From Hyphomicrobiales bacterium (GTDB lineage: Bacteria > Pseudomonadota > Alphaproteobacteria > Rhizobiales > Xanthobacteraceae), in assembly GCA_016201085.1 (NCBI GenBank), contig JACQDO010000368.1:1-5697 (forward strand): a stretch of 5,697 nt of DNA. The letters run 5' to 3'. How positions within the stretch are numbered: position 1 is the stretch's first letter; each line of letters opens with the position of its first letter. The translations under genes were made by a program, and so were the position numbers. The notes beneath the pieces are model-generated. The model made no database searches and was not told where the DNA came from. It saw only the letters and a program-made list of their open reading frames with translations. Shown one piece after another: positions 1-5,697 of the stretch.

Positions 1-1338
1 ACTGTGATTATCGGTGGCGGCTATTCGGCCGGATTGATGTTCTTGTTGCGGCCCATCACCCGATTTAATCCAGCCATCACCTCTATGAGGGATTTGATCG
101 TATTGATCGGTGTAGCCGCAATCAGTGCGGCGTTCGTCGCGACCAGTTACGTCGGCGTATTGGTTGCTGCAAATCTTGTGTCGGCATCGGATTTCACGAG
201 AGCCGCGCTACAGTATTGGATAGGCGACATCATCGGCATCGCCGTTGTGTCTCCCTTCGTCCTTATATTATTGACGCGTGGACGCGCCTTGAAGGTGTCG
301 GGCGAGACGGTACTCCAGATTGTCGCGATCCTCGCGGCCCTTGCATTCGTGTTTGCCTATGCCGAGCAACATCATTTTCAATTGTTCTACATTCTGTTCC
401 TGCCCATCATCTGGATGGCTGTGCGCGGCGGATTGGAATTCGTGACGATTGGAATCCTGGTCACTCAAATCGGTTTGATCGTCAGCGCGCAATTCCTTCC
501 CAAGGAGAATATCGACGTGACCGCGTTCCAGGCGCTGATGCTCGTGCTGACGATGACGGCCCTGGCCGCAGGAGCGGTCGTGACCGAGCAACGACGCACC
601 GAATTTCAACTGCGATTGCACCAGGATTCGCTCTCCCGGCTTGCTCGGCTCGGCAGTATGGGAGAACTGGCCGCTATGATTGCCCATGAGGTCAACCAGC
701 CGCTGATGGCGGCCGGCACCTATACACGGCTTGTCGCGGATTCACTGCGCTCGGGCGGCAAGGATGACGGGTCGGCAGTGGAAACGGCCGAAAAGGCGGC
801 CACGCAGGTGCAGCGGGCGGCCGAGGTCGTGCGCCGGCTGAGGGCTTTGATTCGTCTGGATCAGAGCGGCCGAGCGCCCACCAGCGTTGACCGGATCGTC
901 CGCGAGACGCTCGAACTCTGTCGCCCCGAACTTGATCGCCAAGGCGTTACTGCGCAGGTTACGCTCGCCAGTAACCTGCCGGCTGTGATGGTCGACTTGC
1001 TCCAGATTGAGCAGGTCCTTCTCAATGTGTTGCGCAACTCAACGGAAGCGATGGAGGAAGCAGGTCATACTGGCGGCACGATCACAATCGCGGCCGGTAC
1101 CGCCGAACCGGACAAGGTCAAAATCGAGGTGCGCGACACCGGTCCCGGCTTCCTGCCCGAATTTGCGGCCGGCGAGGTACCGCCACTGTCGTCGAACAAG
1201 CCCGAGGGTTTCGGATTGGGTTTGTCGCTATGCCGTTCGATCATCGAATCTCATGGCGGGCGCCTGACAGTGGGCGGCAGCCCAGGCGGCGCGGTCGTCA
1301 GTTTTACATTGCCCATGGCCAAGAAATTGGATGGCTGA
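1..1338 (+). CDS. MASE1-type membrane sensor histidine kinase (5' partial)
   Basis: This is the sensor of a two-component system. It should autophosphorylate on histidine in response to a signal sensed in or near the membrane and pass the phosphate to the regulator encoded next. The frame is open to the left window edge, so the true start is probably outside; a GTG at base 4 is only the first possible start inside. Numbering from that GTG, residues 1 to about 195 are several hydrophobic segments with a WIGD motif (W72, D75), typical of the MASE1 integral membrane sensor domain. A short linker without a visible PAS domain leads to the H-box (AHEVNQP, phosphoacceptor H228), which resembles FixL-type kinases. 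The ATPase part has an N-box (N341, N345), a G1 box DTGPGF (D378) and a G2 box GFGLGL (from G402), so it looks catalytically intact. The end overlaps the response regulator by 8 bases, indicating an operon. The ligand cannot be read from the sequence. Confidence 0.9.
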   Translation, partial: TVIIGGGYSAGLMFLLRPITRFNPAITSMRDLIVLIGVAAISAAFVATSYVGVLVAANLVSASDFTRAALQYWIGDIIGIAVVSPFVLILLTRGRALKVSGETVLQIVAILAALAFVFAYAEQHHFQLFYILFLPIIWMAVRGGLEFVTIGILVTQIGLIVSAQFLPKENIDVTAFQALMLVLTMTALAAGAVVTEQRRTEFQLRLHQDSLSRLARLGSMGELAAMIAHEVNQPLMAAGTYTRLVADSLRSGGKDDGSAVETAEKAATQVQRAAEVVRRLRALIRLDQSGRAPTSVDRIVRETLELCRPELDRQGVTAQVTLASNLPAVMVDLLQIEQVLLNVLRNSTEAMEEAGHTGGTITIAAGTAEPDKVKIEVRDTGPGFLPEFAAGEVPPLSSNKPEGFGLGLSLCRSIIESHGGRLTVGGSPGGAVVSFTLPMAKKLDG

Positions 1339-1951
1339 ACCGATGCGTGTTGCCCTGATCGACGACGACCCGGCGGTACTCGATTCCCTTCGTCTTTATC
1401 TCGAACGGAAGGGGATGACGGTGTCGTGCTTTTCGACCGCCGATGCGGTTTTTGCAGCCAAGGATTATTCGGCGCAACTCGATTGCGTGGTTGCCGATGT
1501 GCGGATGCCAGGCATGTCCGGTCTCGATCTTGTTCGCCGCTTCGCTAATGAGGGAATTCCCGTCCCGGTCATTTTGATCACCGGCCATGGCGATATCGAT
1601 ATGGCCGTGGCAGCAATCAAGCTTGGCGCCTTCGATTTTATCGAAAAGCCGTTCGACGAGAGTCGCCTACTCGAATCGATTGAGAACGCTGCAAGCGACA
1701 TCCAGGATAAGCAATTGGTCACCGCCGAACTGTCGGATTTGCGATCGCGGTTCGAGGGCTTGAGCGAGCGGCAACGTCAGGTTCTGGAACTCGCAGTACT
1801 CGGCATATCCAATAAGGAAATCGCAACTCGCCTTGGCATCAGCTTCAAGACTGTCGAAATCCATCGGGCCTGGATGATGGAACGGATGGGTGCGCGGAAC
1901 TTAGCGGAGCTTGTGCGGATGGATATGCAGCTTAAAGGCTCTCGTACTTAG
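1331..1951 (+). CDS. FixJ-family response regulator (receiver + LuxR-type HTH)
   Basis: This is a 206-residue DNA-binding response regulator, normal length for the FixJ/NarL group, and almost certainly the partner of the kinase it overlaps. The receiver domain covers residues 5 to about 122. All key residues are present: acidic pair D11/D12, phosphoacceptor D56 in the ADVRMPGMSG motif, T84 in LITGHGD, and K106 in EKPFD. Residues 144-200 form a LuxR/GerE-type helix-turn-helix (LSERQRQVLELAVLGISNKEIA, recognition helix around KTVEIHRAWMM). The HTH matches the FixJ/StyR/NodW style, but I cannot assign it to a named member. The ATG at 1331 gives translational coupling with the kinase; an ATG at 1343 (MRVALIDDD) is an equally reasonable start, and neither has a strong ribosome binding site. 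The stop codon at 1949-1951 lies exactly where homology to the next gene begins, so the last few residues may have been altered by a rearrangement. Target promoters are unknown. Confidence 0.93.
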   Translation: MAEPMRVALIDDDPAVLDSLRLYLERKGMTVSCFSTADAVFAAKDYSAQLDCVVADVRMPGMSGLDLVRRFANEGIPVPVILITGHGDIDMAVAAIKLGAFDFIEKPFDESRLLESIENAASDIQDKQLVTAELSDLRSRFEGLSERQRQVLELAVLGISNKEIATRLGISFKTVEIHRAWMMERMGARNLAELVRMDMQLKGSRT

Positions 1952-2991
1952 GCGTTGCCGAAGCCGGCATGCCGATCGTGTCGCCGTCCGACAACGCCGC
2001 GATCAAGGAGATCGTCAAGCGCAACTTGGGCCCGCAGATCTTCTCGTTCTGCCGCTGCATGAAGGAAGACGTGCAGCGCGCCATCGACACCGGCGTCAAC
2101 GGCGTCGTCATGGAAATCCCGTCGTCCAAGCACATGGTCGAGCTGGCCTACCGCTGGCCGATGGAAAAGGCGATCGAGACCTCGATCGAGGCCACGCAGT
2201 TCGCGCACAAGAACGGCCTCGAGGTGGTGTTCTTCCCGATCGACTTCTCGCGCGCCGAGCTGAAATGGGCCATCGACCTGATCGAGAAGGTCTGCAAGGA
2301 AGGCCACATGGACGCGCTGGCGCTGGTCGACACCTTCGGCGTGCTGTCGCCGCACGCCATGAAGTATTTCGTCACCCAGGTGCAGAGCCGCATCAAGAAG
2401 CGGCTGGAGGCGCATTTCCACCAGGACTTCGGCATGGGCGTGGCCAACACCATCATGGCGCTGTCGCTCGGCGTCGAGGTGAGGCACACCACCGTGCTCG
2501 GCATCGGCGAGCGTTCCGGCAACGCGCCGATGGAAGAGATCGTGATGGCCCTCAAGACCATGTACGGCGTCGACGTCGGCATCGATTGCACCAAGCTGAC
2601 GCCGCTGGCGAACCTGGTGCAGCGCCTCACCGGCGTGGTGGTGCCGACCAACAAGGCCATCGTCGGCTCCGGTCTGTATCAGATCGAGTCCGGCATCATC
2701 GCGTCGTGGTTCAAGAACTGCGGCGAGAAGAACGCCACCGAGTTGTTCCCGATCCGCTGGAGCGCGGTCGGCCAGCCGCCGGCCGAGGTGGTGATGGGCA
2801 AGGGCTCGGGCATCGACTCGGTCAACATGTGGCTCAAAGACGTCGGCATGCAGGTGTCGGAAGAGGACGCCATGAAGGTGCTGCAGGCGGTCAAGCTGCA
2901 TTCGCTCAACAACAAGAAGATGCTCAGCCACGCCGAATTCCGCGACGTGGCAAGGGCCACACTCGGCCGGAGCCAGCAGGCGGCGGAGTAA
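1948..2991 (+). pseudogene. 5'-truncated pyruvate carboxyltransferase / HMG-CoA lyase-like (DRE-TIM metallolyase) gene
   Basis: The frame stays open and, from the ATG at 1969, would encode 340 residues. Family-like sequence begins slightly earlier, at 1948 (LGVAEAGMPIVSPSDN). The protein belongs to the HMGL-like/DRE-TIM family (isopropylmalate, homocitrate and citramalate synthases, HMG-CoA lyase), which makes or breaks C-C bonds next to a divalent metal in a TIM barrel. Counting from M1 at 1969, visible hallmarks are DTFGVLSPHA (121-130), the metal-binding HxH (H149, H151) followed by QDFGMGVAN, and GIGERSGNAP (178-187). The first barrel strand with the RDGEQ-type catalytic and metal-binding motif is absent. 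Upstream DNA in every frame is the response regulator, so roughly 40-60 residues are missing, judged from memory of the family. No clear ribosome binding site precedes 1969. Third codon positions are nearly all G or C, unlike the upstream genes. A truncated protein could still be made, but catalysis is unlikely. The exact substrate was not recognisable. Confidence 0.75.
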
Positions 2992-3000
2992 GACACCGTC

Positions 3001-3037
3001 ATTCCGGGGCGCGGGCGAAAGCCCGCGAACCCGGAAT
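3001..3037. repeat. Intergenic palindromic repeat with GAAA-loop hairpin
   Basis: This near-perfect palindrome lies just after the lyase remnant. The outer arms attccggg (3001-3008) and cccggaat (3030-3037) pair over 8 bases. The inner arms cgcgggc (3010-3016) and gcccgcg (3021-3027) pair over 7 bases around a GAAA tetraloop. One unpaired base faces two between the arms. It resembles the REP-like intergenic palindromes that I recall as common in Bradyrhizobium and Rhodopseudomonas genomes. That family link is from memory; the fold is read directly from the sequence. Confidence 0.75.
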
Positions 3038-3067
3038 CCAGAAGCGAAATGCTAATAACAAATAACG

Positions 3068-3102
3068 AAGCCCCGGGCGCGAGCCCGGGGCTTGTTGTTT
3101 TT
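3068..3102 (+). terminator. Rho-independent terminator, probably bidirectional
   Basis: An 11-bp perfect stem (aagccccgggc, 3068-3078, with gcccggggctt, 3083-3093) encloses a GCGA tetraloop. It is followed on the + strand by a T-rich run (ttgttgttttt, 3092-3102), the classic intrinsic terminator layout. It should end transcription from the lyase remnant and possibly from the two-component pair. Read on the - strand, the same hairpin is followed by cgttatttgttatt, so it may also stop transcripts from the small - strand genes that end at 3161. Confidence 0.88.
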
Positions 3103-3107
3103 GGCAT

Positions 3108-3134
3108 TCAGTGAGGGGGTGTGCCTCTCACTGA
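3108..3134. repeat. Inverted repeat / hairpin downstream of the terminator
   Basis: tcagtgag (3108-3115) pairs perfectly with ctcactga (3127-3134). The stem can be extended inward by a G-T pair and two G-C pairs (3116-3118 with 3124-3126), leaving a 5-base loop. No T run follows on the + strand, so it is not a second standard terminator in that direction. On the - strand it precedes the GC-rich hairpin and could add to termination or protect the 3' end of the small-gene transcript. The function is inferred only from position. Confidence 0.45.
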
Positions 3135-3160
3135 CAAACTTGCACTTTGAATTCCAGCGG

Positions 3161-3361
3161 CTAACGCCCCTCCACGAGATCAATTATGCCAGAAAATATT
3201 AATGTAAGGCTTAGCGCGGCGGCAACGCAGAATGCGACCCCAACATATGGTTCTAGCTCAGTGCCGACAAAACGATGCGTTTTCCCATCGCGCGGCAGGC
3301 AGTACCAAAACAGACCGACTCCAATTAGGAGAACGAGCACCCCCACGACTAATAAATTCAT
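3161..3361 (-). CDS. Small two-helix membrane protein (66 aa), hypothetical
   Basis: I do not recognise a family. The start at 3361 was chosen because a near-perfect ribosome binding site (ggagga, 3371-3366) sits 4-5 bases before this ATG; a longer frame reaching 3436 would add a 25-residue, charged, unlikely N-terminus. The 66-residue product has two hydrophobic stretches, about residues 3-20 (LLVVGVLVLLIGVGLFWY) and 40-60. They are separated by a polar loop (PRDGKTHRFVGTELEP), and the tail DLVEGR is short and charged. This indicates a small inner-membrane protein with two helices. It lies 22 bases after the stop of the zinc-ribbon gene on the same strand, so the two are probably cotranscribed. 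No function can be assigned. Confidence 0.6.
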   Translation of the reverse strand: MNLLVVGVLVLLIGVGLFWYCLPRDGKTHRFVGTELEPYVGVAFCVAAALSLTLIFSGIIDLVEGR

Positions 3362-3365
3362 GTAA

Positions 3366-3371
3366 TCCTCC
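3366..3371 (-). promoter_or_regulatory. Strong ribosome binding site fixing the start of the 66-aa membrane protein
   Basis: On the - strand, ggagga ends 4 bases before the ATG at 3361-3359. It is the best Shine-Dalgarno match I saw in the window. It decides for the short start over the upstream in-frame ATG at 3436. Confidence 0.7.
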
Positions 3372-3383
3372 AACTCGTCCTTT

Positions 3384-3593
3384 TTATTTTTGCCGGCTCT
3401 TTGATCGGAGATTTTCGTTCGTCCGATTGAGCGCACTTGGTGTTCGTGTGACTTGAACGTGTGAGCATTTGGGGCATCGCCAATACGTCGTGACCGAGTT
3501 GTCGTCGTGGACGATGCGGTTCAGTTGTCCCATTTTGCCGCCGCCGCAGACGGGGCAGGGTTTCGTGGAGCTTGATTTTGCGGTCGAAATCAT
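3384..3593 (-). CDS. Small zinc-ribbon protein (69 aa), hypothetical
   Basis: The 69-residue product contains two CxxC knuckles: CPVC (C13, C16) and CPKC (C40, C43), 23 residues apart. Between them is a segment (QLNRIVHDDNSVTTYWR) that reads like the beta strands of a zinc ribbon. Such a fold would bind one zinc ion and often serves in protein or nucleic-acid contacts, but I know no specific function for this protein. The C-terminal third is polar and basic and looks disordered. No convincing ribosome binding site precedes the ATG at 3593, so the start is uncertain, though it cannot lie far downstream because C13 must be kept. It is the first gene of a likely two-gene unit with the 66-residue membrane protein, and is divergent from the small + strand gene starting 37 bases away. 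Confidence 0.55.
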   Translation of the reverse strand: MISTAKSSSTKPCPVCGGGKMGQLNRIVHDDNSVTTYWRCPKCSHVQVTRTPSALNRTNENLRSKSRQK

Positions 3594-3629
3594 CGCATAA
3601 ACTTGGCATAAATTTTTTGAAGAGCAAAC

Positions 3630-3791
3630 ATGCCGATCATAGTTTTGTTCATCATTTTCTTGAGTTTGAACGGGGTGCTATGGTACCAGCGGCCGAATCC
3701 ACATCTGTGGCTGTTCGGTTCGCTTTTTCTCGGTGTCGTCTGGAGCCTCGTTTTCATGCGCTTCATCACGCGAGAGGCGCCGAATGAATGA
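3630..3791 (+). CDS. Very small two-helix membrane protein (53 aa), hypothetical
   Basis: This short frame starts with ATG at 3630 and ends with TGA at 3789-3791. It is preceded by a purine-rich possible ribosome binding site (gaagag, 3619-3624, five bases upstream). The product begins with a hydrophobic stretch (MPIIVLFIIFLSLNGVLWY), has a short polar turn (QRPNPH), then a second hydrophobic stretch (LWLFGSLFLGVVWSLVFM), and ends with the charged tail RFITREAPNE. This clean helix-loop-helix arrangement, aromatic residues at the likely membrane borders and a well-placed start support a real gene over the competing antisense frames, which are Cys/Arg/His-rich and low in structure. It is divergent from the zinc-ribbon gene and converges on the antiporter gene, ending 16 bases from the latter's stop. 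I do not recognise a family. Confidence 0.5.
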   Translation: MPIIVLFIIFLSLNGVLWYQRPNPHLWLFGSLFLGVVWSLVFMRFITREAPNE

Positions 3792-3807
3792 CGACATGTT
3801 GCTCGCT

Positions 3808-5085
3808 TCATCCAGGCAGCAATTGAAAGGCAGCGATTGCGGTGAGAGTTGGCGGCGTTGCAGCTAGCGCAAGCCATAGCGGGCTGATGGCACCGTCGTC
3901 GAACGTGCCCTTCAGAATCGCGAACCCTGCGGGATTCGGCGCGTTTGCAATGACGGTAAGCCCGCCGCCGCTGACGGCACCTGCAACAAGGGAGTACTTC
4001 GCTTCGGGTGATAACCCATCAACGAGCGACCCGAGATAGGTGAGGGCTGCGTTGTCGGTGATGGACGTCAATGCGGTCGCGCCGTAATAGAGCGCCGTCG
4101 TGTTCAGATTGGAGAGCAGCGGCCCGAGCCACCACTCCTGCATCCCGCCAAGCACGACCAATCCAGCCAGGAATAGTCCGACCAAAGGGCCATCACGAAG
4201 GATAAGGCGATTTTGATAGCGACGGTACGCTTCCGCAAAGCCGAGAAAGAAGAGGAAGAGTCCGGCAAAGACGGACGTGTGATGGCTCGCGATCACGACG
4301 CCAATCAGGAAAACGAGATGCACGCAAATGATCGGCCAGGGAATTTCGATTCGCGCCGAAGCAGGAGAGATTGTCGGCAACTGTTTAAGATACGATCGAA
4401 AGATGATCGCGGCCACCGCTGCATTGGTCAGGACCGCCAACGCGGCCTTCCAGCCGAACGTGTGCAGCATGAAGGCGAAGTCCCATCCCCAACGGTCGGC
4501 GACCATGAGAACGGGCGGCGCCGCGAACGGAGTCAATGTTCCGCCAATAGAGATATTGACGAACAGCACGCCGAGCGTCCCGTACTTGAATGAATTTGGG
4601 GCTTGCGGGCTGAAATAGCGTTCGCGCAGCAGCATCGCCGTCAGCGTCATCGCGGCCGGCTCGGTGATGAAGGAGCCCAGCAACGGGCCGACAAAGAGAA
4701 CCGTCAGATAGTAGGCGGTGGGCGGCGCCAGCGGCAGCAAGCGTGCGAGCCAGAGCAAAAGCGCCCCGGAAAAGTCGAGGATCGGGCGGCTGGCCGCGAT
4801 CACCATGATCACGAAGATGAAGGCCGGCTCGGTGAACTTGCGGCTTTCCAGATAGCCGAGCGCTTCATGCGGGGTGGCATAGATCGCCAGAAACAGCAGC
4901 AGCACCATCGCCCAGAAGCCGAACACCGTCTCCACTTCGCCGAGAAGGTGCCATAGCCCGGCATGATTAGGCTGCGCATGGGCGAGATGTTCGAAATATC
5001 GCGTCGAGAACGTGTGCAGGACAGCGACCGCAAAAAGGCCAGTTGCCACCAACTGGACAATGCTTGGTGAATTGCCGCCGCTCAT
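3808..5085 (-). CDS. Putative Na+/H+ antiporter (multi-pass membrane protein)
   Basis: The 425-residue protein is hydrophobic almost throughout, with about 10-12 predicted membrane segments. It resembles the bacterial putative Na+/H+ antiporter group (Na_H_antiport_3-like, related to the NhaD/ArsB ion transporter fold), expected to exchange Na+ for protons at the inner membrane. Diagnostic stretches are GSFITEPAAMTLTAML (137-152), SITDNAALTYLG (341-352, D344 and N345) and GGLTVIANAPNPAG (374-387). The first two look like matching halves of an inverted-repeat transporter with polar residues inside membrane helices. The start at 5085 was chosen because it forms an ATGA overlap with the stop of the upstream receiver gene. 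A longer frame to 5301 would add 72 Arg/Pro-rich residues that are only the other frame of that gene. No strong ribosome binding site is present, consistent with translational coupling. The transported ion is inferred from family resemblance and not proven; no terminator follows before the convergent small gene. Confidence 0.82.
   Translation of the reverse strand: MSGGNSPSIVQLVATGLFAVAVLHTFSTRYFEHLAHAQPNHAGLWHLLGEVETVFGFWAMVLLLFLAIYATPHEALGYLESRKFTEPAFIFVIMVIAASRPILDFSGALLLWLARLLPLAPPTAYYLTVLFVGPLLGSFITEPAAMTLTAMLLRERYFSPQAPNSFKYGTLGVLFVNISIGGTLTPFAAPPVLMVADRWGWDFAFMLHTFGWKAALAVLTNAAVAAIIFRSYLKQLPTISPASARIEIPWPIICVHLVFLIGVVIASHHTSVFAGLFLFFLGFAEAYRRYQNRLILRDGPLVGLFLAGLVVLGGMQEWWLGPLLSNLNTTALYYGATALTSITDNAALTYLGSLVDGLSPEAKYSLVAGAVSGGGLTVIANAPNPAGFAILKGTFDDGAISPLWLALAATPPTLTAIAAFQLLPG
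5082..5085 (-). promoter_or_regulatory. ATGA stop/start overlap coupling receiver protein and antiporter
   Basis: On the - strand the TGA of the receiver gene and the ATG of the antiporter share four bases. With no clear ribosome binding site in front of this ATG, re-initiation by the ribosome finishing the receiver gene is the likely way the antiporter is translated, linking the amounts of the two proteins. Confidence 0.7.
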
Positions 5086-5519
5086 GGCTGCGGTTCGGCC
5101 AAGGCGTCGATTACCGACTGGCGCGTCAGCGGTCGTTTCAGGAGAGCCGTCGCCCCTGTGACACGGGCCAGAATCCCGTCGTGAAGATTGCCATTTTCGA
5201 CGAAAGCGATCCGCAGGTGCGGGTGATCGGCGCGAAGGTCTAGAAATCCGTCGAGGCCGGGCCACGGCGGCAGGACGCGGTCGGTCACGAGCCAGCGACA
5301 TGGCCCATCATTCAGGATTCTAGCCGCGTGATAGCCATCATCCGCCACAAACGTCCGCGCCGGCTGGGATGTGAGCCAATAGGCGATCACATCGCGAACT
5401 TCTTCTTCGGCGCACAGAATGATGACATCAGCCACGCCGTCAGCGTGCTGAGCAGCGCTCTTATGGTCAGCCTCACGAAGGTGCGATGATTCATTCATGC
5501 CTTGCATGTTTGGCTGCAT
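5082..5519 (-). CDS. Stand-alone degenerate response-regulator receiver protein
   Basis: The protein (145 residues from the ATG at 5519) is a single CheY-like receiver domain with a polar N-terminal extension of about 30 residues and no output domain. Numbering from a possible TTG start at 5534, hallmarks are an acidic patch E43-E45 at the end of strand 1 (VIILCAEEEV), a candidate phosphoacceptor D85 in LVTDRVLPPWPGLDGF, and K133 in LLKRPL, followed by an alpha-5-like end. The usual Thr/Ser after strand 4 is not seen: the region reads IAFVENGN. The normal DD pair is replaced by Glu, so phosphorylation signalling may be weak or altered. The start is uncertain, with TTG 5534 and ATG 5519, 5507 and 5498 all lacking a good ribosome binding site. 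The stop overlaps the antiporter start (ATGA), so the two proteins are probably made together and may act together. Family resemblance to receiver domains is clear in pattern but the sequence is divergent. Confidence 0.75.
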   Translation of the reverse strand: MQPNMQGMNESSHLREADHKSAAQHADGVADVIILCAEEEVRDVIAYWLTSQPARTFVADDGYHAARILNDGPCRWLVTDRVLPPWPGLDGFLDLRADHPHLRIAFVENGNLHDGILARVTGATALLKRPLTRQSVIDALAEPQP

Positions 5520-5697
5520 CGTCGACTTTGACAATTCAGGGTGCGTGCTTAGGCTGCTGCGCTTGGGTATGGACCCCTAGGTGTCGACCCTTAGCAGCAT
5601 TGCGATCAAAGCAGCGATAGACATGAACGGTACTGGCCTGGAACGTCGATCAATCGCGATGGCATTTCCGCGCGTCTTCTCGTTGCCTCATTCCGTC
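5520..5697. other. Upstream region of the receiver/antiporter operon, no firm gene
   Basis: This stretch should carry the promoter of the - strand operon, but I found no convincing -35/-10 pair. It contains the six-base palindromes gtcgac (5521-5526 and 5583-5588) and cctagg (5576-5581). On the + strand a frame is open from a GTG at 5581, through an ATG at 5623, to the window edge; its 25-39 residues match nothing I recognise and have no good ribosome binding site. It could be the start of a divergent gene or chance. Confidence 0.35.

Noticed and set aside
1948..2931. 327-codon open frame on the - strand opposite the lyase remnant
   Set aside because: It is His/Asp/Arg-rich, has no recognisable domain, and is the expected antisense shadow of a GC-rich gene whose + strand product has clear family motifs.
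1911..3065. 384-codon + strand frame overlapping the regulator end and the lyase remnant
   Set aside because: It is an Arg/Gly/His-rich, low-complexity translation of the wrong frame; the frame from 1948 carries the DRE-TIM motifs.
3362..3436. 25-residue upstream extension of the 66-residue membrane protein
   Set aside because: It overlaps the end of the zinc-ribbon gene, is highly charged, and the internal ATG has a much better ribosome binding site.
3590..3877. 95-codon - strand frame across the small + strand gene and the antiporter end
   Set aside because: It overlaps the antiporter coding end, and its composition is rich in Cys, Arg and Met without a coherent fold; it reads like an antisense shadow.
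5086..5301. 72-residue N-terminal extension of the antiporter
   Set aside because: The extension is Arg/Pro-rich without membrane segments and lies wholly over the receiver gene; the ATGA overlap start is better supported.
5582..5691. - strand frame ending in a TAG at 5580-5578, carrying a short hydrophobic tail (FMSIAALIAMLLR)
   Set aside because: An in-frame stop lies close upstream and the only ATG codons leave about 14 residues or fewer, so it is not a supportable gene.
5581..5697. + strand frame open to the right window edge (GTG 5581 or ATG 5623)
   Set aside because: Too short, with no ribosome binding site and no recognisable motif; it may be a gene start but cannot be supported from this window.
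1..5697. CRISPR array, tRNA/rRNA genes, transposase or attachment site
   Set aside because: No regularly spaced repeats, no cloverleaf or rRNA sequence, no transposase motif and no flanking direct repeats were visible.

Overview
The window looks like alphaproteobacterial chromosome, most likely from the Bradyrhizobium/Rhodopseudomonas group. The reasons are the GC-rich coding style, a FixJ-type response regulator, and a GC-rich intergenic palindrome of the attccggg...cccggaat type that I associate with those genomes. The assignment to a group is inference.

Layout, left to right. (1) Bases 1-1951 hold a two-component pair on the + strand: a membrane sensor histidine kinase with an MASE1-type N-terminus, cut by the left window edge, overlapping by 8 bases a FixJ-family receiver/LuxR-HTH response regulator. 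(2) At about base 1948, right at the regulator's stop codon, the sequence switches to a very GC-rich gene remnant of the pyruvate carboxyltransferase / HMG-CoA lyase-like (DRE-TIM) family. It lacks the N-terminal strand that carries the catalytic RDGEQ-type motif. This looks like a recombination junction. The remnant is followed by a palindromic intergenic repeat and a strong intrinsic terminator. (3) Bases 3161-3791 are less GC-rich and hold three very small genes: a two-helix membrane protein and a CxxC...CxxC zinc-ribbon protein on the - strand, and a 53-residue two-helix membrane protein on the + strand. (4) Bases 3808-5519 are a - strand operon: a stand-alone degenerate receiver-domain protein joined by an ATGA stop/start overlap to a putative Na+/H+ antiporter. 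(5) Bases 5520-5697 show no firm gene.

Functionally, the window is a patchwork of signalling and membrane genes around a truncated metabolic gene. The kinase and regulator should form a phosphorelay that controls transcription of unknown targets. The receiver-like protein coupled to the antiporter suggests regulation of ion or pH homeostasis through a non-canonical receiver. The two points most worth a second look are the junction at about 1948 and the receiver/antiporter pair. I did not find a clear defence, CRISPR, transposon or RNA gene system.
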